Below, in pieces: positions 17,021-27,147 of a stretch of 64,000 nucleotides of DNA. A program made the translations under genes and the position numbers. The notes under the pieces were generated by a model. It was not told where the DNA came from. It was given only the letters and a program-made list of their open reading frames with translations, and searched no databases. The stretch covers positions 1-64,000 of the forward strand of contig JAEWUD010000033.1 in assembly GCA_023397475.1 (NCBI GenBank). Reading direction: 5' to 3'. How positions within the stretch are numbered: the stretch's first letter is position 1; each line of letters starts with the position of its first letter. This DNA comes from Bacillota bacterium (GTDB lineage: Bacteria; Bacillota; Clostridia; Saccharofermentanales; Saccharofermentanaceae).

Positions 17021-19543
17021 TCACGATATTCTTTGAATCACGACTGATTCAACGCGCACCACCGCGCCGTCCGGCGCAAATCCCCGGATTTCCATATCCG
17101 TGATCGTATACGGAATATCCGCAACGAAATGAATTTCAGCGCCCCCATCCGCGGCAAAATCCGAAAGGAATACCCCGGTGCTTCCGTAGACCTTGGTCGC
17201 CTCCTCGCCCGAGGTATCGACTGTCATCACTAGGTCTCCTACGGCCGAGACAAGAGACATTTGTACAGTGATCTCGTATAGCCCGGCTCCGATCGTCGAA
17301 TAAGGGCCGACAAATACATATCCGGGGGTACCGCTCGACAGGATCATCCCATCCGAGAGTGATCCGTTCGGCAATCCGAACCGCCCGAGGTCTACCTCTC
17401 GTTGAAGTCCGTTCTCCGGTGTCAGCGCTGAGAGCTTGTAAAGATTTGCCGTTCGGTCGAACGCGTAGGTCGAATCCGGATATCGGTTGATGGTCGGAGT
17501 AATATAAGTTCCGCCGATCACGTCCGCCTCGATCAACTCGCACGCGATATCGAGGTCCATCTTCTCTGCGAAAACATCGTCCGTCAGAATGTACATCTCG
17601 CCGTCCGATATGACTTGACGGGAAATCTCGCTCGGTTTCTGTTGAAGCAGATATATATTCTCGCCGTACACATATCGAAGCGCGGCCGAATAATACTCGT
17701 CATCCGTATAATAGCGCTCGTCATCGTCAAGTCGATCACTCACTCGACCGAAGTCTGCGACAATTCCGTCGAACATCGTCGAGAAAAGAAAGAGTCTGGA
17801 CATATAAACCCCGTAGCCGATGAAATAGGTCGCCGTCAATGCGACAGCGATACCGCGGATGACCTTCGTCCTCGTCGGGTGGACTTCGACGATATTCTCC
17901 ATAGAGACGATAGTGCCTTTGCGTCGCCTTGTAATCGACAATACTATGGAAGGAAGGACTTCACCGAGACGGGAAATTCCGTAAGCGAGCAGGATCAGAA
18001 CGAAGGGAAACACGACGGACACGTATCGTCTCGAGGCCCACAAGTGATCGGCCGAGATACTCGGTCGATAGATATATCCGATCAGCGAAACAAATCCGGT
18101 CAGATAAAAAAGGAAGAGCGGTTCGATCGATTCTTTTCGCTGCGTAAAGTGTTGATAAAGCCCGAAAATAGCAACGGGTATCGCCGCAAAAGAGGTGTAG
18201 AAGCAGAACTCCGCCATCGAGTTCTCGATGAAATAAAGTTCTGTCTCAAAAGGAGCGTCGGACAGTCTCGGACGGATGAAGTAGGCATACAGAAACGCCA
18301 GGGCGAGAAGTGCGGAGAAGATAATCATTACCCGTCGCCGGGTGATGAAGGACAAGAAGACATTTTGCGTTTTCCCGCGAAGGAATATGCCACGCACCGC
18401 CAGACACACGACGTAAAACGCGAGAAATGCGAGATTTACTTTGAGAATTCCCGACAACGAGTTGGTCCCGAAGAGATCGTCAAAATAGGGCCGGCAATAC
18501 ATGTAGGTATAAATCGTCGAAACCAGTGCTCCTACCGTGTAGCCGAATGCCATCGTTACCCCGTAGCGGATCTTCTTCGGATCAAATAATGCGGTGTAGG
18601 CGGATAATGTATAGACCCCGGCTCCGAGGATCAACATGTCGATGCGGTTCATCACACCGAATCCGAGAATTGCTCCTGCGACAAGACCCATCGTCGGCAA
18701 GCCTTTGGGATAGGTTCGCGCGAACAGATACAGAGCGATCAAAACCAGAAGCTGCGCGAGAATCTCTGTCTGCGTTATTCTCGCCGCCCATAATTGTGCC
18801 GGGTTCGTAAGAAAAAGAAGCAAAGCGACCTTCGCCGCTACGGGATCGAAGAATTCCTTGACGAAGTAATAGGCCATGAACATCGCCAGAATCGATAGAA
18901 TCGCGTTGACGCGAAAAAGCCCTTCAAGGCCGGCATAATCATATCCGACGGCGAGTGTCGCGGAAAACATCGGGAGAAACTGTGCCGTCCTGTCCCCGGG
19001 ATCCTTCGATAAGCCGAGCTCGTAATCAGAATAAATTCCGGGAAACTTCAGCTTCAAGATATCCTTCATCACCTCATAGTTCTCGGTGATAAATTTGTCT
19101 TCTTCCACTTGATACGAACCGGTTCGGGCGACTCTTACGGCATTGATCGCGTACAGGCCGGGATCACGGGATCCGAACAGAAAGTACGTCGGGAAGAGCG
19201 CGTAAAGAAGCGCTGCTGCGACCAGTACGACCAGCGCGGTTCTCGAGAACTTGTGTCCCAGAATCTGAAGAAACATTGCCCGGGGTGTGATGAGTTTCTT
19301 GTTGCGAAACGCAAAAAAACCAAGAGGAATCACGGTGAGACTAAGGAGAATTCCGAGGAGTAATATCGAGTAGCCTCCGAGTACGGCAAGAATCGTAGCG
19401 TAAAGAATCACAAGTCCGGATGGGATCAGGAAGCCGAGAAACAAGGCCTCACCGACTCGATCCTTCTCGTCATGGCACAGAAAAAAGCAGGCACTTATAT
19501 ACACAAGAACAAGAAAAGCGGCAACAGTAATTATCTGTCCCAT
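17021..19543 (-). CDS. Large GT-C-like membrane protein with C-terminal beta domain
   Basis: Unnamed 840-residue protein with about 14 hydrophobic segments up to residue 590, then about 250 soluble residues. The first periplasmic-side loop carries SRDPGLYAINAV, a D-containing motif in the position used by PMT/ArnT-type GT-C enzymes, and ARITQTEILAQ follows. The last about 120 residues form a beta-rich module (GLYEITVQMS ... VESVVIQRIS) similar in layout to the end of the protein at 8. SD GGGGAGGAG precedes the ATG. Most likely transfers a lipid-carried sugar to the glycan outside the cell; substrate not deducible. Confidence 0.75.
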   Translation of the reverse strand: MGQIITVAAFLVLVYISACFFLCHDEKDRVGEALFLGFLIPSGLVILYATILAVLGGYSILLLGILLSLTVIPLGFFAFRNKKLITPRAMFLQILGHKFSRTALVVLVAAALLYALFPTYFLFGSRDPGLYAINAVRVARTGSYQVEEDKFITENYEVMKDILKLKFPGIYSDYELGLSKDPGDRTAQFLPMFSATLAVGYDYAGLEGLFRVNAILSILAMFMAYYFVKEFFDPVAAKVALLLFLTNPAQLWAARITQTEILAQLLVLIALYLFARTYPKGLPTMGLVAGAILGFGVMNRIDMLILGAGVYTLSAYTALFDPKKIRYGVTMAFGYTVGALVSTIYTYMYCRPYFDDLFGTNSLSGILKVNLAFLAFYVVCLAVRGIFLRGKTQNVFLSFITRRRVMIIFSALLALAFLYAYFIRPRLSDAPFETELYFIENSMAEFCFYTSFAAIPVAIFGLYQHFTQRKESIEPLFLFYLTGFVSLIGYIYRPSISADHLWASRRYVSVVFPFVLILLAYGISRLGEVLPSIVLSITRRRKGTIVSMENIVEVHPTRTKVIRGIAVALTATYFIGYGVYMSRLFLFSTMFDGIVADFGRVSDRLDDDERYYTDDEYYSAALRYVYGENIYLLQQKPSEISRQVISDGEMYILTDDVFAEKMDLDIACELIEADVIGGTYITPTINRYPDSTYAFDRTANLYKLSALTPENGLQREVDLGRFGLPNGSLSDGMILSSGTPGYVFVGPYSTIGAGLYEITVQMSLVSAVGDLVMTVDTSGEEATKVYGSTGVFLSDFAADGGAEIHFVADIPYTITDMEIRGFAPDGAVVRVESVVIQRIS

Positions 19544-19574
19544 ATCATAATCTCCTCCCCTACTCAGGCACGGA

Positions 19575-20813
19575 TCAGCCAGGCGTCGTCAATTTCTCGT
19601 GCAAAACATCTTTGTCCTCGTCCGCATTCACGAGCTCGAGAATAGTGTCGGCGTAGACCTTGGCTGCGGTATCCCAAGAGAAACGTTCGGCTCTTCGAAT
19701 TCCACGCTCGGAAAGTTGCCGGGAGAGTTTGCGATCCGACATGAGACGGAGAATGGCCTGGGAGAACGCTTCCGGTTGCGTCGGTGTGCACAGGGCCCCC
19801 GCATTGCCGATCACCTCGGGAATACTTGACGCATTTGATCCGACGACCGGCGTACCGCATGCCATCGCTTCGAGAATCGGAAGACCGAAACCCTCATACA
19901 GTGAAGGAAAAACGAGCATCTCCGAGCAGATCAGGAGAAGTCTCTTATCTTCATCCGGTACATAACCGGTACGAATCACCGAATCGCGAAGCTCCGGAGA
20001 CTCGATACGGGACAGGGTCGATTCGTATTGCCAACCGTTGCCTCCGCAGATCACCAGCTTGAGATCCGGATATTTCTCGCGGACAGCCGGGAAAGCTGAC
20101 AGGAGCGTATCCAGATTCTTGCGAGGTTCCAGTGTTCCCAGATACAGCAGATATCGCGAACGAATATGATACTTCTGTCCAAGGAACAGGGATGCGGAGA
20201 GCTTCTCCCTCTCATCATCGGCGGGACGGAAAAGACGTCGATCATAACCGCACTTGGCCACGCGGATCTTCTCCGGGTCTATGCCGAGGGTTTCGACAAT
20301 TTCATTCTTGGAGAAGTCAGAGATCGTTATGATCCGATCCGCCGCACGGCAGGACTCTGCCAGATGCTTCTCAAGAAGCCGGCGGTTTCTGGCGTCCATT
20401 GTCTCGGGATATCTCGAGCAAACCATATCGTAGACGGTGATGATCGTCTTCCCGTCAACGCGACGCGGACGCAGATAGTTGAAGAACACCGTGACATCCG
20501 AATGGGTTTTGAGCAGTTTCTGGTAGCTCATGATCGATCCGGCTTTACCGGCTCGTATGTAGGCTCCGAGCGGCATCAATCTGCATTCCGCGACCGGGAT
20601 TGTCTCGTCCTTGCTTCTCGCATCGGTAATATGTCCGAGGACGGTATCCTTCGCTTGATTTCTCCCGAGAAAATCGAAAACATGGGCTTCGATCGACGCG
20701 GAAGGATCAAGAAGAGCAGGAAGCCGGCGCACGATCTCCTTCGTGTACATTCCGATTCCCGTCAAATGCTTGTCGGCCAGTGGCTGAAGATTCAGTCCGA
20801 TTTTTCGGGCCAT
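19575..20813 (-). CDS. GT4-family glycosyltransferase
   Basis: GT-B retaining enzyme of 412 residues. N-terminal acceptor domain has KHLTGIGMYTKEIVRRL; donor domain has LYLGTLEPRKNLDTLL, GGNGWQYES, and FPSLYEGFGLPILEAMACG with the EX7E glutamates, followed by VVGSNASSIPEVIG. The layout is that of mannosyltransferase-type GT4 proteins, fitting a GDP-sugar donor. It is 9 bp downstream of the methyltransferase gene and 31 bp upstream of the 840-residue membrane protein, so it may start the polysaccharide run. Confidence 0.9.
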   Translation of the reverse strand: MARKIGLNLQPLADKHLTGIGMYTKEIVRRLPALLDPSASIEAHVFDFLGRNQAKDTVLGHITDARSKDETIPVAECRLMPLGAYIRAGKAGSIMSYQKLLKTHSDVTVFFNYLRPRRVDGKTIITVYDMVCSRYPETMDARNRRLLEKHLAESCRAADRIITISDFSKNEIVETLGIDPEKIRVAKCGYDRRLFRPADDEREKLSASLFLGQKYHIRSRYLLYLGTLEPRKNLDTLLSAFPAVREKYPDLKLVICGGNGWQYESTLSRIESPELRDSVIRTGYVPDEDKRLLLICSEMLVFPSLYEGFGLPILEAMACGTPVVGSNASSIPEVIGNAGALCTPTQPEAFSQAILRLMSDRKLSRQLSERGIRRAERFSWDTAAKVYADTILELVNADEDKDVLHEKLTTPG

Positions 20814-20822
20814 GATAAATTT

Positions 20823-21395
20823 CTACCGTCCTTCTCTTCTTCGATTCGCATACACTGTATCACGTTTTTCGCCGATGAATACAAAATACCCGTCTTGTTC
20901 ATGAATTCTCACCCCGCCAAATACGGAAATGAACTTCTGTTTGTACCATTCTTTTCGCTTCGTCACCATGAGCATTTGTCCTCCGGAGACAAGGCGGTTG
21001 AAGCCTTTCTCGATGAACGTTTTCGCGACGGAAAAATCCGTGTGGTAAGGCGGATTCGAGAGAATCTTCGTGAAATCATTGCGATCGACCGATGCATAAG
21101 CATCCCCCGATACAACGGTTACGCCGTCGATTCCGTTACGCATAAGATTCTCGCGGCTGATGCGGACGGCATCCGGATCTTTGTCTGTCATTACAACCCG
21201 GGAACCGGAAAGAAACCGGGCGGCGACAGTTCCGACCAAACCCCAACCGCATCCAAGATCCAATACCCGATCCTCAGCGGCAAACTCCACCTGGTCTAAC
21301 ATGATCAGGGTGCCCTCATCCGGATGTCGCGGCGAAAAAAGGTTCTCCGCGGTTTCAAACCGGAACATCTCCCCTTTAATCGTTATCGTGATCAA
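20823..21395 (-). CDS. RsmC-like class I methyltransferase
   Basis: SAM-dependent methyltransferase of 190 residues. Motif I is VLDLGCGWGLVGTVAA and the N6/N2-methyltransferase motif NPPYHTDF is intact, as in the C-terminal half of RsmC, which methylates G1207 of 16S rRNA. The stand-alone, short form is common in Gram-positives. Start is TTG with GAGGAG 8 nt upstream, overlapping the amidase stop as TTGA. Target RNA is inferred from family; no link to the glycan genes beyond adjacency is apparent. Confidence 0.85.
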   Translation of the reverse strand: MITITIKGEMFRFETAENLFSPRHPDEGTLIMLDQVEFAAEDRVLDLGCGWGLVGTVAARFLSGSRVVMTDKDPDAVRISRENLMRNGIDGVTVVSGDAYASVDRNDFTKILSNPPYHTDFSVAKTFIEKGFNRLVSGGQMLMVTKRKEWYKQKFISVFGGVRIHEQDGYFVFIGEKRDTVYANRRREGR

Positions 21396-24300
21396 GGCGC
21401 AGTCTCCTCATCGGACTCGACTTGCGCAGTTGATGTTATCGCAGGAGACACAATAGGCTCCAGTATCACCTCGGCCTCTGTCAGCAGATTCACAGAATAG
21501 TCCGCGCTCGGGCCAAAGAACCGGACTCCGTCCGCGACCATCTGGATATGAAGTGCCGCGGGTGATCTCGGTTGCGCCATAATTACGTGAAAAGCAATGG
21601 TTTCTCCGGGCTTGACAACGGTTCCCGACGGGATATACCAACGGTTCGCCGTCGTCTGTGACGCGTCGGTGGCAAGCCGGATCATCTGTGTCTCGGACCA
21701 TGAGGTCAATCCGGTATTCCTCATCGTTACGATGACCTCCTGCTCAGAGGTGTTCATTTGCAAAGGCTGTAAAACCGAGACAATCTGTGCGTCGAGTGCC
21801 GGGAAAGACACGGTTGATGATTCGCCGAACCAAGTGACTCCATCCTGAACCATTTGAAGATTCATCGTGAGGTCTCCGGTTGTCGGTGCCTTCGCCGTGA
21901 AGAGGAATTCATAGGACTGTCCGGGTTTCACACTGACACCTGTCGGAAGTGTCGCGCGAATCGATCCCGTCTGATTGCCAACGACGCCCAGACGATACAT
22001 AGAATTCTCGTTCCAGGTCACCGATCCGGTATTCTTCACCTTGACCTTGAGCGTGAACGTTCCTCCGGCAGCCGGTTGCGAGACAAAGACAGAGGATACG
22101 ATTTGCGCCTGACGTTCGGGAATCACCGCGATCGTGAATTCGGACTTGGCTCCGAAGAAAGCGACACCGTCCCGGACCATTTGCAAGGAGAACTTGGCAT
22201 CCGAAGGATATGTCATTGAGCGGGCTGTGACCGTGAAGGTATATGTGCTCCCCGGCGCAACCGTTACTCCTGGAGCGATAGCAAACCGGTTCGTCGTTGT
22301 GTCGCTCGCATCCGCCGAGAGTCGGAATAGATCCAGGGCAGTCCACGGCATTATTCCGGTATTCTTGACGGTCACGGAGAAGTTCGTCGTCATCCCGGCA
22401 ACGAGAGAAGAAGGTTTGGATACCGTGACGAATTCCGCATTATAGGCGGTTCTGGCGAGATCCTTCTGATCTCCGAACCACATGACGCCGTCCTGAACCA
22501 TCTGAAATTTGAGCGAGAGATCCGCACCGACGGGCGCGATGCCTGTATACAGGAATTCGTAGGTCTCGCCGGGTTTGACACTCGTTCCCGAAGGCAGATA
22601 TGCGCGATCGGAACCGGTGGCGTTCCCTTGCATCCCAAGCCGATACAACGTCTGCTCGGTCCACGTGACCGAACCTGTGTTCTTAACCTTCACTTTGACC
22701 GAGAAATTCTTGCCGGCGACCGGTTCGGTGACAAATTCCGCCGAAACAACCTGTGCCTGACGCTCGGGTGTCACCGCAATCGACAGATCTCGCTTCTCGC
22801 CGAAGAATGTTACTCCGTCACGGACCATCTGCAGATGAATCTTCGCTTCCGACGGATATTTCATCGAGCGAACGGTTGCCGTAAATGTGTAGCTCTCGCC
22901 GGGCGCGACAGACGTCTGGTTCGCAATATAGTACCGCGAAGTCGTCGTATCGCTCGCGTCGGTTGACAACCGGAACAACTTGTCGGCTGTCCATGTAACC
23001 GTACCGGTATTCATGACTGTCACGGTCATATCGCGCGTCGTGCCGGCGATAACTGATTCCGGTGCCGTCACCTGTGTTATTGCAGCATTATATGCCGGGA
23101 CAAGAACAGTCTTCTTATCGCCAAACCAGTTCTGACCGTCTCGTACCATCTGAACATAGAAGGACAAATCCTTGTCGGACGGTGCCTTGGCGGTATAGGT
23201 GAACACATAGGACTCTCCGGGCGCTACTGTCGTTCCGGCAGGAAGGAAGACACGATTGTCACCGATTGCATTCCCCTCAATACCGAGACGAACCATATCA
23301 TCCGATGTCCAGATCACATCATCGGTGTTCTTCACAGTGATTGTCGCGGTGAACGATTCTCCCGCGCGTATCGTTGCCGGCATATCCAATGACGTGATCT
23401 CGGCACGCGCCGAACTCTTCACGGGAATCTTCAACGTCTGCGCGGCTCCGAAATACATCACGCCGTCCTGGACCATGCGAAGGTTTACGGTGAGGCTTGT
23501 TCCGACCTCGCCGCTGTTCGTCAGGAACCGGAACGTATACGTCTCTCCGGGGCGCACCACTGTCGTCGGCGGAATCGGGATTCGATCCGCGGGGGTGTCG
23601 GAAGAGACGAGAGACAAGCGGAACAGATCCTGATAGGTCCAGGGAACCAATCCGGTATTCTCGACAGTCACGGCAATCTGCGCGCGTTGTCCGGATAAGA
23701 CGGCAACCGGAGATTCGACGGAGAGGATCTTCGCGGATAACTTCGCCACTTCCTGATTCGTCTCGGCACCGATCCAGGCGATCCCGTCTTGAACCATTCT
23801 CGCGACGATCTTGTGCGGATTATCATCGGTGATCGGGAGAGATACGAGGAAGATATAACTTTGCCCGGAGGTTACCTCGACGCCTGCCGGCAGATATGCG
23901 CGATTCGTAGCGGTATCAATGCCGTAACCCAGTCGGATCATGAACTCTTCGGTCCATGTCGTCGATCCGGTATTCAAGGCGGTAATTGCAATTTGCATCA
24001 CGCGATTGTCAACAGAAAGAACATCGATGGATGTAATCATCGCATCCAGGCGATAAGGATCTTTGGACGCGGTCTGAATCTCATTCATTTTCGCGATAAC
24101 AGAAGTCCCGTACGTAGACGAAGGTGCCCATTTGCCGCCTAAACCCTCGACACTCGGAGAGGTACCGTACAGCGAGGTAAAATGTCGCGGATCCGGGGTC
24201 GTCGTCGAATAGGATTTCGGATATCCGGTCTGTCCCGCATAGAGAGCCAGGTGATCTATATGCGCTTGAACGCCTTGTCTCCAACTCGAAAAGCGCTGAT

Positions 24301-25246
24301 GCGCATTCGGGTCGGTGTTCGAACCGCCCGCCGTCGTCTTCATTCCGCAAGGGTTGAAAAACGACGCGTCAAGCACTCCTCCGAAACGGCCGAATGCCGT
24401 CTCATGTGCCGCTTGTGCGTAAGCAACGACGGGATTTACGCCTGATTTGGGGGCCAACTCCCAGTAGAGATCCGCAAGCATGATGAAGGTTGTCGTCGCT
24501 TTGCGCGAGGCAGCCCAGTTCTTTGCCTGATCAACCGTTGCCGTCGGCGTCATCAGTATCGGCGTATATGTGCCCTTCGCGGCAACCATCTGGTCGAGAT
24601 ACTTCTGTGTCTTGGCGACAAATTCGCCCCATCGACCGGTATCGCGAATCGTGATCGGGCAATTCTTGCCGAAGGAACTGAAATCATGGTGCTGGAATAA
24701 TTTACCTGTCACATTGTAGATTCCGTGACGATAGAGAATATCGGCGGCTAACCACTCGGCGTTTGCCATCGCCTGGTCAAAATCGCCGTTCGAGTTGTCA
24801 CAGATTTCGATGGCTATCGTACTCGCATTCCCTGTTCCCTTGCCTGTATCTCCGGCATGCCACGCCTTCTCATATTCCGGGATGCTCTGGTAGGCTCCGT
24901 TATTATCTACGCAGTAATGCCAACTCACCTCGTAACCGGCGCCGCCCCCCTGCAGGTACTTCGCATGCATAAGGGCGTTCGCGTTCGCACTCCAGTTGGA
25001 GGTCTCGTGGATCGTGACTCCCGCGAAATTTGTCAGAAGTTGACCGGAACGGCAGGGGGTATTCGGAGGTGCCATCATCGAACGGTTTACGGTAAATGTC
25101 GGCGACACCTCGAGACTTCTACCGTTGGCTCCAACGGTGTAGTACGCGGCCAGGGTCTCGACCGGCAAAGCCGTCATCATAGTGCAAACAGCAACCATGG
25201 CAGCGGCAGCGCGTGTAAACCACCTGATGTACGAAGATTTATTCAT
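21392..25246 (-). CDS. Secreted N-acetylmuramoyl-L-alanine amidase/glucosaminidase with eight Ig-like repeats
   Basis: Cell-wall hydrolase of 1284 residues. An N-terminal signal sequence (about residues 10-33) is followed by an Amidase_2 domain with VTIHETSNW, SWHYCVDNNGAYQ and LFQHHDFSSFGKNCP (zinc and catalytic residues), then a glucosaminidase-type domain with AYAQAAHETAFGRFGG. From about residue 400 come eight Ig-like repeats of about 105 residues, each with NTGxxxWT near the start and a QMVxDGVxxFG block near the end, resembling NBR1-type Ig domains. Repeats alternate between two subtypes (RLGxxGN and RLSxDASDTTT). No sortase motif or SLH domain follows, so anchoring is unclear. It sits 44 bp after the phosphomutase gene. 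Confidence 0.9.
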   Translation of the reverse strand: MNKSSYIRWFTRAAAAMVAVCTMMTALPVETLAAYYTVGANGRSLEVSPTFTVNRSMMAPPNTPCRSGQLLTNFAGVTIHETSNWSANANALMHAKYLQGGGAGYEVSWHYCVDNNGAYQSIPEYEKAWHAGDTGKGTGNASTIAIEICDNSNGDFDQAMANAEWLAADILYRHGIYNVTGKLFQHHDFSSFGKNCPITIRDTGRWGEFVAKTQKYLDQMVAAKGTYTPILMTPTATVDQAKNWAASRKATTTFIMLADLYWELAPKSGVNPVVAYAQAAHETAFGRFGGVLDASFFNPCGMKTTAGGSNTDPNAHQRFSSWRQGVQAHIDHLALYAGQTGYPKSYSTTTPDPRHFTSLYGTSPSVEGLGGKWAPSSTYGTSVIAKMNEIQTASKDPYRLDAMITSIDVLSVDNRVMQIAITALNTGSTTWTEEFMIRLGYGIDTATNRAYLPAGVEVTSGQSYIFLVSLPITDDNPHKIVARMVQDGIAWIGAETNQEVAKLSAKILSVESPVAVLSGQRAQIAVTVENTGLVPWTYQDLFRLSLVSSDTPADRIPIPPTTVVRPGETYTFRFLTNSGEVGTSLTVNLRMVQDGVMYFGAAQTLKIPVKSSARAEITSLDMPATIRAGESFTATITVKNTDDVIWTSDDMVRLGIEGNAIGDNRVFLPAGTTVAPGESYVFTYTAKAPSDKDLSFYVQMVRDGQNWFGDKKTVLVPAYNAAITQVTAPESVIAGTTRDMTVTVMNTGTVTWTADKLFRLSTDASDTTTSRYYIANQTSVAPGESYTFTATVRSMKYPSEAKIHLQMVRDGVTFFGEKRDLSIAVTPERQAQVVSAEFVTEPVAGKNFSVKVKVKNTGSVTWTEQTLYRLGMQGNATGSDRAYLPSGTSVKPGETYEFLYTGIAPVGADLSLKFQMVQDGVMWFGDQKDLARTAYNAEFVTVSKPSSLVAGMTTNFSVTVKNTGIMPWTALDLFRLSADASDTTTNRFAIAPGVTVAPGSTYTFTVTARSMTYPSDAKFSLQMVRDGVAFFGAKSEFTIAVIPERQAQIVSSVFVSQPAAGGTFTLKVKVKNTGSVTWNENSMYRLGVVGNQTGSIRATLPTGVSVKPGQSYEFLFTAKAPTTGDLTMNLQMVQDGVTWFGESSTVSFPALDAQIVSVLQPLQMNTSEQEVIVTMRNTGLTSWSETQMIRLATDASQTTANRWYIPSGTVVKPGETIAFHVIMAQPRSPAALHIQMVADGVRFFGPSADYSVNLLTEAEVILEPIVSPAITSTAQVESDEETAP

Positions 25247-25290
25247 TACGGTTGACGTTCCTTTCCTTTATCGAAAAGACAGGTATCAAG

Positions 25291-27078
25291 TTACAGACGA
25301 CTCTTAACAATGTCAGATACAAGCTTCTTGACGGTGTCGAGGCGTTCGAGAGTCGCCTTCTTGTCCGATCCATAGATTCCAAAGTAGATCTTGAGCTTCG
25401 GTTCGGTTCCGGACGGACGGACACATGCCCAGTCAAGTCCCTTCTCTCCGCCGAGCTCATAGAGAAGTACATCGGATGCGGGAAGCCCCGTGGGAGTCTT
25501 CGTGATTCCTTCCCGGTCGAACACATACCGGATATCCCTGCTATAATCACGAACCGCCTGAATCGGAAGGTCTCCGAGGAGTTTCGCCGCATCCGCAGGC
25601 GATCTAACAGCTGTGAGATCCGCCTTCATCGATTCGATCGCCGCGGCAATCTTCTCGACGCCTTCTTTGCCTTCAAGAGTAAAGGACACCGCGTCTTCAT
25701 AGCCGTAGCCGAAGCGCCGGTACAGATCCTCGATACGATCCGCCAGGGATTCGCCGCGTTCAAGAGATTGCGCAGCCATACCGGCGATCAACATAGCCGA
25801 CACGACGGCATCCTTATCGCGGACATTCGTACCGGACAGGTAGCCGTAGCTCTCTTCAAAACCGAACTGGAAGTGTTTATTGCCTTCCTCGTCATCGAGG
25901 CGGATTCGCTCGCCGATGAACTTGAATCCCGTAAGGACTTCTTGCAGTTCAACACCGTAATACGCACAGATCGGGGCGGCCAACTTGCTGGAAACAATCG
26001 TCGTAACGACAAAGGAATTCTCGGGTAATGTTCCCAACTTCTTCTTGGAGGAGAGAATATAGTCAAGAAGCATAATGCCGATCTGGTTGCCGGTCAGCGG
26101 GAGGTAGACTTCTTGCCCATTCTCGACGGTGCGCACGGCGACTCCGACGCGGTCGCTGTCCGGATCCGTTCCGATCACAAGACTCGCATTGACCTTCTTC
26201 GCCAGCTCGACGCCCATCGCGAGTGCCCGCGGATCCTCCGGATTCGGCGTGGGAACGGTCGGGAAGTTTCCGTCGGGCTGTTCCTGCTCCGCGACAACGT
26301 GAACATTCTCGAAGCCGACTGCCGACAGAATGCGGCGAACAGGCTTGTTGCCGGATCCATGCAGCGGCGTGTACACAATCGACATGTCCTTGTGACGCAA
26401 GATCTCCTCTTTATCGATCACCAGCTCCTGAAGCATGGCGGTATATGCCTTGTCGACTTCTTCTCCGAAGATCGTGAGAAGTCCGCTCTGAAGCGCTGAC
26501 TGCATGGTGTCCCAGGCTATGTTTCTCACATCTTCAATTGCACAGATCTCTGAAAGAATCGTATCCGCGGCCTCTAGTGTCACCTGGCCTCCGTCTTCCC
26601 CGTAGACCTTATAACCGTTGTATTTGGAAGGATTGTGGCTTGCGGTGATAATTACACCGGCGAAAGCACCGAAGTGTCGAACGGAGAAGGAGAGCATCGG
26701 TACGGGACGCAACTCGTCCGAGAGGTAAACGCGAATCCCGGCTCTGGTAAGAACCAGCGCCGTCGTCGTCGCGAATTCCGAGGAGAACCGGCGGGAGTCG
26801 AAAGATACGACAACGCCTCTCCTCATTGCTTCCGGACCCTCTTTGGTGATATAGGCTGCGAGGCCGGAGGTTGCCTGGGCAACCGTGTAGATATTCATTC
26901 GATTGGTTCCCGCTCCGATAACACCGCGCAGTCCGCCCGTTCCGAAAGCAAGATTGCGGTAGAAGCGGTCTTCAATCTCCTTATCGTCTCCCTCGATCGC
27001 GGCGAGATCCGCCCGGATATCATCATCAAAAAAAGGATCGTTCTTCCATACGTTATACAATTCGCGAAAATCTCTCAT
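25291..27078 (-). CDS. pgcA: Phosphoglucomutase/phosphomannomutase
   Basis: Alpha-D-phosphohexomutase of 595 residues, usual for the PgcA/PGM2-like group. Active-site serine is in TASHNPSKYNGYKVYG, the Mg loop is DPDSDRVG, the sugar-binding loop is GFEESYGYL and the phosphate-binding loop is RPSGTEPKLKIY, all intact. It interconverts hexose 1- and 6-phosphates and could supply glucose-1-P or mannose-1-P to the neighbouring GDP-mannose-dependent locus; no GDP-mannose pyrophosphorylase gene is in the window. ATG with AGAGGAGGG upstream. Confidence 0.93.
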   Translation of the reverse strand: MRDFRELYNVWKNDPFFDDDIRADLAAIEGDDKEIEDRFYRNLAFGTGGLRGVIGAGTNRMNIYTVAQATSGLAAYITKEGPEAMRRGVVVSFDSRRFSSEFATTTALVLTRAGIRVYLSDELRPVPMLSFSVRHFGAFAGVIITASHNPSKYNGYKVYGEDGGQVTLEAADTILSEICAIEDVRNIAWDTMQSALQSGLLTIFGEEVDKAYTAMLQELVIDKEEILRHKDMSIVYTPLHGSGNKPVRRILSAVGFENVHVVAEQEQPDGNFPTVPTPNPEDPRALAMGVELAKKVNASLVIGTDPDSDRVGVAVRTVENGQEVYLPLTGNQIGIMLLDYILSSKKKLGTLPENSFVVTTIVSSKLAAPICAYYGVELQEVLTGFKFIGERIRLDDEEGNKHFQFGFEESYGYLSGTNVRDKDAVVSAMLIAGMAAQSLERGESLADRIEDLYRRFGYGYEDAVSFTLEGKEGVEKIAAAIESMKADLTAVRSPADAAKLLGDLPIQAVRDYSRDIRYVFDREGITKTPTGLPASDVLLYELGGEKGLDWACVRPSGTEPKLKIYFGIYGSDKKATLERLDTVKKLVSDIVKSRL

Positions 27079-27147
27079 ATATACCCTCCTCTTATGTCGG
27101 CTGAACCGATCTTATACACATCTGTACCGTTAGTTATAACCGTAAAC

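Noticed and set aside
20166..21299. Long plus-strand frame of 377 codons
   Set aside because: Antisense to the RsmC-like and GT4 genes, without domain features; typical shadow in this codon usage.
25252..26028. Plus-strand frame of 258 codons
   Set aside because: Mirror of the phosphomutase gene, whose active-site motifs are intact on the other strand.
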